Made by a program: the position numbers and the translations under genes. From JBHGAV01 sp041946685 (lineage in GTDB: Bacteria > Acidobacteriota > Terriglobia > Bryobacterales > Bryobacteraceae): a DNA stretch of 24,320 nt. Positions 18,785 through 24,320 of this stretch are shown here, piece by piece. Positions within the stretch are counted from its first letter, which is position 1. The number at the start of each line of letters is the position of its first letter. The stretch covers positions 1-24,320 of the forward strand of contig JBHGAV010000059.1 of assembly GCA_041946685.1 (NCBI GenBank), written 5' to 3'. The notes beneath the pieces were generated by a model. It made no database searches. It was not told the DNA's origin and saw only the letters and a program-made list of their open reading frames with translations.

Positions 18785-19063
18785 TAGATGGAGCTCCAAA
18801 CCAGGATTTCTAAGGTGTCCTTTTAGCCACCCTACAGCATACATCCCCCACCGCCGCTGGGGCTATCTTCCCAAATCCTGTCCCTGCCGGGTGAGTTCCG
18901 TGGTCCGGGAATGGGCCAGTTCCGCCCTCTCCGGGTACTTGAAAGCCCGAGGGTGCGCTATTCCCGATGATTTCCCGTACTCGGATTGGGCTCGGGTCTC
19001 CCGGCCGTCCCCTGCGACCCATAGACTTCGCACAAAGCGACCGCGGTACGCTAGTTACATTGC
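18785..19063. other. Divergent intergenic region
   Basis: These 279 bases separate two divergent genes, the PPC-repeat protein (minus) and the lipoprotein (plus), and must hold both promoters. I see no convincing promoter hexamers, operator repeats or RNA gene in it. The plus-strand start lacks a clear Shine-Dalgarno sequence. Confidence 0.5.
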
Positions 19064-20830
19064 ATGTTAAAGTCTTTCGTCATTCTCTTGGTCCTGGTTC
19101 CACAGGCCGCTCTGGCCGGCTGCTTCTGCTTTGTGGAACCTCCTATCAGTTCCGACTGTTCGCGATCTCAGAGTGAATTGGCCTGGCTCAATCCCGTGCG
19201 CCTGATGGAGAGGGTAAGTCTGCCGCGTCTTCCCTACGATCGCCAACTGTACGACTCGGCCCTGTCGCTGGGCCTGGCCGTGAGAGGGGACCTCCAATTC
19301 GAGCTCAGGGCGCCCGGCCCGCACCTGGTAGAAGTGTTTCTGGCAGTCCCCGTGGACGACAACCATTCTTTCGTCCTGGATTCTGGAGGGAAACCGGTCG
19401 ATTCGCGTCATGAAGCGGCTGTAAGTACGGCCGGCGGGCCGCCCCGAGACGGGATGCGGGCAGTAACCCTGCTGGGTGTTTTCAGCGGCCCCTTCGCAAT
19501 CCGGTCCACTGCGCCCCGCTACGTTGTCTCCGCCATCCGCTGGACCCCTCAGAAGCGGTACGAGGAGGAACTGGTTCCCGCGTGGCTGGACCGCACCCGC
19601 CAGCTAGCCGCCGACCCCTTCTTCGAGGACCTGCGCGCCGGGCGCCGGGACAGCCTGGAGCAACTCTACGACCGCCTGGCGCTGAGTTCCAGCACTGCTG
19701 TGCGCCGGGAGGCCGTTGTGGGGCGGGCCCGCATGGCCTACTGGCTGGCCGTGAAGTACCAGGAGCCCCGCGACATTGCCCGGGCGGACGCGCTCTTCCG
19801 TGAGGCGCTCAAGCTGGCTCCCGATGACAAGATCCTGCGCGAGGTGGTTTCCTCGTCCTGCAACGGTCGGAACACGAAGTCCGGCCGCATGCCCTATGGC
19901 GGCTACTGTGTCGAGGCCTCGCCTGTTCCGTGGACGGTGGTCTCGCCCCCGGCGCCCTCCGGCGCTCCGGAGTGGGCCGTCCAGCAGCGGGAACTGGCCT
20001 TGCGCCTGGACGCGATCACCCGGTGGTGGGTCGAGCGGCGGCAGCAACCGAATGGAGAGATCGGCGGCGGCTGGACTTCCGATGTTCAGATTCTGCGCCA
20101 GTGGGGCCCGCAGGCTCTCGGTCTGGGGACTCGCGTGGCGGCGACCGGAATCCGCAGACTCGTTGACGGGCTTTGGGCCAGCGGCTCGGCGGGCGCCGAT
20201 CGCCCCTGGGAGCTTCTTGCGGAGGCCCTGCCGTGGCTGGCCGCTGTTGCGCCTGAAGATGACAGCGTCCTTGCCCGGCTGCGGGAGGCGGACAGGCATG
20301 CAATGGGAGAGGTTCCAGACGCCGCCGGCCTTGACTCACGCCCCGCGCCAGAACCCTCCTCCTTCGAGGTGGCGTGGACCATGGCTTCGCTGGCCCGGGA
20401 CGGCCAAACCATCCTGGCCCGCGACTTCGAGATGTACACCTCCGAAGTCATCTACCCTGATCGCGTTTACTACCCGTTGAGCCCAGCCTACATCCGCTAT
20501 CTGCTCGGAGGAGGGACCCCCGCCGCGAACCGTGCTCGCGATTTCGCCGTGAGCTGGCCCGCTTCAGAGACGGTCTTCGCGCGAGCCGTGGTGGCCGCGA
20601 CGGCAAGCTCGCTCCGGCTGCGTCTCTACAGTTTTGAACCAAAGCCGTCCCAGGTTCAGGTGCGGGTCTGGAAGCTCGAGCCCGGCAGGTACGAATGGTT
20701 CAGCCGGGACACAATCGGAACCGAACTCGACCACGACAGCCTGACGATTTCCAGGCGCGCCCAAGCCGTGACCCTACGGCTCCCTCCGGCAAAGGAAGTC
20801 GAAGTGACCGTCAGCCGGGTGGGTCCGTGA
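19064..20830 (+). CDS. Predicted lipoprotein of unknown function
   Basis: This is a 588-residue protein I do not recognise. Its N terminus (MLKSFVILLVLVPQAALAGC) is a lipoprotein signal with lipobox LAGC, making Cys20 the likely lipidated residue. Residues 60-170 look beta-rich. A helical TPR-like segment lies around 225-260 (ARADALFREALKLAPDD). The part from about 310 to 430 is helical, with many tryptophans and RWWVERRQQPNGEIGGGWTSD, somewhat like the alpha-toroid folds of carbohydrate-active proteins. The last 80 residues again look like a beta domain. The stop overlaps the GTG of the acyltransferase gene (GTGA), so the two are probably made together. Envelope location is well supported; function is not. 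Confidence 0.8.
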   Translation: MLKSFVILLVLVPQAALAGCFCFVEPPISSDCSRSQSELAWLNPVRLMERVSLPRLPYDRQLYDSALSLGLAVRGDLQFELRAPGPHLVEVFLAVPVDDNHSFVLDSGGKPVDSRHEAAVSTAGGPPRDGMRAVTLLGVFSGPFAIRSTAPRYVVSAIRWTPQKRYEEELVPAWLDRTRQLAADPFFEDLRAGRRDSLEQLYDRLALSSSTAVRREAVVGRARMAYWLAVKYQEPRDIARADALFREALKLAPDDKILREVVSSSCNGRNTKSGRMPYGGYCVEASPVPWTVVSPPAPSGAPEWAVQQRELALRLDAITRWWVERRQQPNGEIGGGWTSDVQILRQWGPQALGLGTRVAATGIRRLVDGLWASGSAGADRPWELLAEALPWLAAVAPEDDSVLARLREADRHAMGEVPDAAGLDSRPAPEPSSFEVAWTMASLARDGQTILARDFEMYTSEVIYPDRVYYPLSPAYIRYLLGGGTPAANRARDFAVSWPASETVFARAVVAATASSLRLRLYSFEPKPSQVQVRVWKLEPGRYEWFSRDTIGTELDHDSLTISRRAQAVTLRLPPAKEVEVTVSRVGP

Positions 20831-21939
20831 GCACCGGGCAGGCCCCTGGCCAATCCCGCCTGCTATTTGCCGACTGGCTTCGCGCGTGGGCCCTCCTGGT
20901 GATGATCGAGACCCACGTGTTCAATGCGTTTCTCGCCGCCGGGCTTCGCCGCGCGGGCTGGTTTGGCGCGCTGAGTTTCGTCAACGGCCTGGTGGCGCCC
21001 AGCTTTCTGTTTGTCTCCGGATTCGTCTTTCTTGTCGCCTCGCAGAAGCGAATCGAAGACCTGCGGGGTTTCGGCAAATCCTTCTGGAGGCAGATGGGCA
21101 AGGCGGGCATGATCGCAGCAATCGGCTACGTGATGCATCTGCCCTCGTACTCCCCGCTCAGGCTGCTCGGCGGTGTGTCACCGCAGGAATGGCTGTGGTT
21201 CTACCGCGCCGATGTGCTGCACTGCATCTCGGTCACCTGGATCTTCCTGATGCTGAGCCTGGCATTGCTCAGATCGGAGTGCTGGCAACGGATCTGGTTT
21301 CTGGCGTGCGTGCTGGCGCTCTCCGTCCTGTCTCCGCTGGTATGGAGCGTCGAGTTTCGACCGCTGGTCCCCGCCCCGATCGCGGCTTATCTCAATGTGA
21401 AAACCGGCTCACTGTTCCCACTTTTCCCCTGGAGCGCCTTCATGCTGGCGGGCGCCCTGTGCGCCTCGCTGTTTCTGGCCGAGCGCCGGAAGGAGAACGA
21501 ACGGGGCTTCATGGCTTGGCTCGCCGTGGTAGGGCTCGCGCTGGCCGCGGCGGGCCATTTCTTGCCGCCTCTTCGTTTCCTGCCGAGGGCCCAGGACGCG
21601 GACTGGTGGGCCGATCCCCGCACGTTTCTGTTACGTCTGGGGCTGGTACTGCTGTTGCTCGGCGCCTGCTTTCTCTACGGACTGAGGCGCTCCCCGCGCA
21701 AGAGCGTGCTCCTGGACGTGAGCCGAGAATCCCTCTTCGTATATGTGGCCCACCTCCTGATCATCTACGGCCCGTTCTGGGGCGGGAAGAGCATGGCGGA
21801 CGTGGTAGGCAGAACGCAGGGACCGCTGGTGTGCCTTCTGGCCAGCGTAGCGCTTGCGGCCGTGATGCTCGCTGGTGCGAGGGCTTGGAGCCGGCTCAAG
21901 CGGCGGCCCGCAATTCCGGCAGCCCATGCTACGCTGTAA
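20827..21939 (+). CDS. Membrane acyltransferase, HGSNAT/DUF1624-like
   Basis: This 370-residue protein has about ten hydrophobic segments. The N-terminal pattern Asp16, Arg19 and His30 (FADWLRAWALLVMIETHVF) and the later RESLFVYVAHLLIIYGPF are those of membrane acyltransferases related to heparan-alpha-glucosaminide N-acetyltransferase (DUF1624) and the wider acyltransferase 3 group. Such enzymes move acyl groups from acyl-CoA across the membrane onto sugars. The GTG at 20827 is chosen because it overlaps the lipoprotein stop and begins just before the first membrane helix. An in-frame ATG at 20695 would lie wholly inside the upstream gene. The acceptor is unknown; the coupled lipoprotein suggests an envelope glycan. 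Confidence 0.75.
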   Translation: MSTGQAPGQSRLLFADWLRAWALLVMIETHVFNAFLAAGLRRAGWFGALSFVNGLVAPSFLFVSGFVFLVASQKRIEDLRGFGKSFWRQMGKAGMIAAIGYVMHLPSYSPLRLLGGVSPQEWLWFYRADVLHCISVTWIFLMLSLALLRSECWQRIWFLACVLALSVLSPLVWSVEFRPLVPAPIAAYLNVKTGSLFPLFPWSAFMLAGALCASLFLAERRKENERGFMAWLAVVGLALAAAGHFLPPLRFLPRAQDADWWADPRTFLLRLGLVLLLLGACFLYGLRRSPRKSVLLDVSRESLFVYVAHLLIIYGPFWGGKSMADVVGRTQGPLVCLLASVALAAVMLAGARAWSRLKRRPAIPAAHATL

Positions 21940-21983
21940 GAGTCTGGCTGCAATCTGGGAGATTGAGCATACAGGGGGGTCAA

Positions 21984-22688
21984 GTGAATCAAATCGCTGG
22001 GTTTTGTGTACTTCTAGTGCTGGGCGCTGTCTCGCTGCCCGCGACGCTGCTTACCGTGCAGCCTCCCGTCGGGATCACAACCACGTTTCCGGATGACGCC
22101 AGCGTGACCCACCTCACCGACAGCTCCGGCACGGTGGCGGGTTTCAGCATCGTGTCAACCGGCGGAGCCGCCGTTTACCCCTACCAGGACTTTTTCGATC
22201 TGGGAGACAACGGCACCTGGAACGACGGACTGATCGGCGACGCCTCCGGCGTGACCGTTCTCACTGTCAGCCTGGGCGGGCTCTACAGCTCCGCGGGCGG
22301 CTTCGTGAACTACCACAGTCCGACCGAGCCGGGCGCCAACCCGCCCTTCATCGCAGCCCTGGACGCCGGGATGAACCTGCTGGAGAGCTACGATCTGTCG
22401 GGCTCGATCAACACTGGCGCCGGTTCTCTGAACGCCAGGGAGTTCCGAGGCATCGATCTCGGCGCTCCGGTCATCGCCTACCTCCAGTTCGGCGGCAGCG
22501 GAATGGTGATGCACGACATCACGCTGGAGGCCGTGCCCGAGCCATCCACGGTATGGATGGCGGTCTTGGGCCTCAGCACGCTCCCACTCTTGGCGCAGCG
22601 GCGCCGCCGGTTCCTCCAGAGACTGCTGCTTCTACTTCTCGCTCTCGATCCGCATGCCGTAGAAACTGCGGTACACAAAGACCATTGA
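21984..22688 (+). CDS. PEP-CTERM sorted surface protein with an extended tail
   Basis: This 234-residue exported protein has an N-terminal signal peptide (VNQIAGFCVLLVLGAVSLPA) and a beta-rich body. The C-terminal PEP-CTERM signal has PEP at 185-187 (EAVPEPSTVW), then a hydrophobic segment and a run of arginines near 206-210. This is the tag recognised by exosortase; no exosortase gene is in the window. The start is GTG 21984 with AGGGGGGT just upstream. The tail is odd: about 25 residues follow the arginines, including six leucines in a row, whereas PEP-CTERM proteins normally end there. This tail is encoded opposite the end of hppA, a 57-base overlap. The body resembles no family I can name. 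Confidence 0.8.
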   Translation: MNQIAGFCVLLVLGAVSLPATLLTVQPPVGITTTFPDDASVTHLTDSSGTVAGFSIVSTGGAAVYPYQDFFDLGDNGTWNDGLIGDASGVTVLTVSLGGLYSSAGGFVNYHSPTEPGANPPFIAALDAGMNLLESYDLSGSINTGAGSLNAREFRGIDLGAPVIAYLQFGGSGMVMHDITLEAVPEPSTVWMAVLGLSTLPLLAQRRRRFLQRLLLLLLALDPHAVETAVHKDH

Positions 22689-24320
22689 CAACGCCAGGAA
22701 GACCCCGGCCAGCACGTGGCTGAGCGCGGAGCCCTGCTGTGCCGTGACCGAAACGGCCAGCTCGACCGCCAGCAGCCCGAACAGTGTCGTGAACTTGATG
22801 ATCGGGTTCAGAGCTACCGAGCTGGTGTCCTTGAACGGATCTCCCACCGTGTCGCCGATCACCGTGGCGGCGTGCAGTTCGGTGCCTTTGGCCCGGAGTT
22901 CGGTTTCCACAACTTTCTTGGCGTTATCCCAGGCGCCGCCGGCGTTGGCCATGAAGAATGCCTGGAACAGTCCGAACAGGGCGATCGAGATCAGGTAGCC
23001 AATGAAGAAGAACGGCTCCACGAATGCGAACGCGAGCGCGGTGAAGAACACCGTCAGGAAGATGTTCAACATGCCCTTCTGCGCATACCGCGTGCAGATG
23101 GCCACAACCCTCTTGGAGTCCGACACCGAGGCCTTGGTCGCCCCGTCCAGCTTGATGGTGCGCTTGATGAACTCCACGGCGCGGTAGGCGCCCGTGGATA
23201 CGGCCTGCGTGCTTGCGCCGGTGAACCAGTATATGACCGCACCGCCGGCAATGAGGCCGAGCAGGAACGGGGGGTGCATCATCGAGAGCTTCTCGATGTT
23301 CTGGCTCAGGCCGTTGGTCAGCATGACGATGGTGGCGAAGATCATGGTCGTCGCGCCCACCACGGCGGTGCCGATCAGCACGGGTTTGGAGGTCGCCTTG
23401 AAGGTATTGCCCGCGCCATCGTTTTCCTCGAGGTTGTCCTTGGCCTTATCGAATTGCGGCTCGAAGCCGAATTTCTGCTTGATCTCCGCTTTGACGTTCG
23501 GGAGTTCTTCGATGGTGGAAAGCTCGTAGATCGATTGGGCGTTGTCGGTCACCGGGCCGTAGCTATCCACGGCGATAGTCACCGGCCCCATGCCCAAGAA
23601 GCCGAACGCCACCAGACCGAAGGCGAACACGGCCGGCGCCACCATCAGGGCCGCCAGGCCGAGAGTGCTCACGATGTAAGCAATGGTCATCAGCAGCAGG
23701 ACGGCAAACCCCAGCCAGTAGCCGCTGAAATTGCCCGCCACAAAGCCGGACAGGATATTGAGCGATGCCCCGCCCTCGCGGGAACTGGTCACAATTTCGC
23801 GCACGTGCCGCGAATTGGTCGAAGTGAAGATCTTCACGAATTCCGGGATCAATGCGCCGGCGAGCGTGCCGCAACTGATCACCGTCGACAGCTTCCACCA
23901 CAGCGAGGTATCGCCGGCCAGGTCCGGAATCATCTGCGAGCTGAGCACGTAGGTCAAGCCGATCGAGAGCAGCGAGGTAAGCCAGACCAACGAGGTCAGC
24001 GGAGCCTCGAAGTTCATCTTCTCGGCATTGCCGTACTTGGCCCTGGCCACGGCGCCGTTGACGAAGTAGCCGACCGCCGAAGCGATGACCATCATCACGC
24101 GCATGGAGAAGATCCAGACCAGCAACTGCACCTGCACCAGGGGATCGTGGACCGCCAGAAGGATGAAGGTGATCAGCGCGACGCCCGTGACGCCGTAGGT
24201 TTCGAAGCCGTCGGCCGAGGGTCCGACCGAGTCGCCGGCGTTGTCACCCGTGCAGTCGGCAATGACGCCGGGGTTGCGCGCGTCGTCTTCCTTGATCTTG
24301 AAGACGATCTTCATCAGGTC
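22632..24320 (-). CDS. hppA: Membrane-bound proton-translocating pyrophosphatase, 5' end outside window
   Basis: This is the C-terminal 562 residues of a membrane pyrophosphatase that couples PPi hydrolysis to H+ (or Na+) pumping. The frame is open to the right edge, so the N-terminal helices and the first substrate motif are outside. Visible family motifs are DDARNPGVIAD, GDNAGDSVGPSADGFETYG, YGPVTDNAQSIYEL and DTVGDPFKDTS. The family pattern GNTTAA/GNTTKA reads GNTFKA here; lysine at that position marks the K+-independent class. Relative to common family members, IADCTGDNAGDSVGP differs at several positions (usually ADNVGDNAGD), suggesting a divergent subgroup. The gene converges with the PEP-CTERM gene and overlaps its 3' end. 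Ion specificity is inferred. Confidence 0.93.
   Translation of the reverse strand, partial: DLMKIVFKIKEDDARNPGVIADCTGDNAGDSVGPSADGFETYGVTGVALITFILLAVHDPLVQVQLLVWIFSMRVMMVIASAVGYFVNGAVARAKYGNAEKMNFEAPLTSLVWLTSLLSIGLTYVLSSQMIPDLAGDTSLWWKLSTVISCGTLAGALIPEFVKIFTSTNSRHVREIVTSSREGGASLNILSGFVAGNFSGYWLGFAVLLLMTIAYIVSTLGLAALMVAPAVFAFGLVAFGFLGMGPVTIAVDSYGPVTDNAQSIYELSTIEELPNVKAEIKQKFGFEPQFDKAKDNLEENDGAGNTFKATSKPVLIGTAVVGATTMIFATIVMLTNGLSQNIEKLSMMHPPFLLGLIAGGAVIYWFTGASTQAVSTGAYRAVEFIKRTIKLDGATKASVSDSKRVVAICTRYAQKGMLNIFLTVFFTALAFAFVEPFFFIGYLISIALFGLFQAFFMANAGGAWDNAKKVVETELRAKGTELHAATVIGDTVGDPFKDTSSVALNPIIKFTTLFGLLAVELAVSVTAQQGSALSHVLAGVFLALSMVFVYRSFYGMRIESEK

Noticed and set aside
18846..18862. Short inverted repeat CCCCA...TGGGG in the divergent intergenic region
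   Set aside because: A five-base stem in GC-rich DNA is expected by chance, and it has no T-run or promoter overlap to give it meaning.
20886..21983. Long upstream extension of the PEP-CTERM frame
   Set aside because: It is a shadow of the acyltransferase gene; the signal peptide and a ribosome-binding site place the start at 21984.

Overview
The window is one continuous piece of a GC-rich bacterial chromosome with short gaps between genes. It most likely comes from an Acidobacteriota of the Bryobacterales / 'Candidatus Solibacter' type. The best clue is that two large secreted proteins (1497-3593 and 16313-18784) end in the same C-terminal domain, which I recognise as the TIGR03437 ('Solibacter uncharacterized C-terminal') type. 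Tat-exported enzymes, a PEP-CTERM surface protein, several GTG starts and a group 3d NiFe hydrogenase also fit a soil acidobacterium. This assignment is inference from family knowledge; no rRNA or other marker gene lies in the window.

Left part (1-4854, plus strand): a Tat-exported enolase-superfamily enzyme, a secreted protein with an HELGH zinc-peptidase motif and a TIGR03437 tail, and a Tat-exported sulfite-oxidase-like molybdenum enzyme. A strong minus-strand Shine-Dalgarno at the left edge suggests another gene diverging leftward out of the window.

Centre (4862-16060, minus strand): ten genes with no gap larger than about 40 bases. In transcription order they are an HD-GYP response regulator, a family 5 uracil-DNA glycosylase, an AzgA-type purine permease, a large membrane protein resembling GT-C glycosyltransferases, an AhbD-like radical SAM/SPASM protein, and hoxE-hoxF-hoxU-hoxY-hoxH. 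The five Hox proteins make a complete bidirectional NAD-linked NiFe hydrogenase: HoxFU(E) is the diaphorase half, related to Complex I NuoEFG, and HoxYH is the hydrogenase half. All cluster-binding cysteines I looked for are present. No hyp maturation genes and no HoxW endopeptidase lie in the window, so they must be elsewhere. The radical SAM gene ends 15 bases before hoxE and is the least expected partner.

Right part (16313-24320): a minus-strand secreted protein with four PPC-like repeats, a TIG-like domain and a TIGR03437 tail. Opposite it runs a plus-strand group: a lipoprotein of unknown function, a GTGA-coupled membrane acyltransferase (HGSNAT/DUF1624-like) and a PEP-CTERM protein. The PEP-CTERM gene runs tail-to-tail into, and overlaps by 57 bases, a membrane pyrophosphatase gene (hppA) whose 5' end lies beyond the right edge.

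I see no tRNA, rRNA, CRISPR array, insertion sequence or phage gene. No gene-free stretch exceeds 300 bases; the two longest are 16061-16312 and 18785-19063. Nothing here is an obviously new multi-gene system. The best candidates for new biology are the radical SAM-Hox pairing, the HELGH-TIGR03437 protein, and the lipoprotein/acyltransferase pair.
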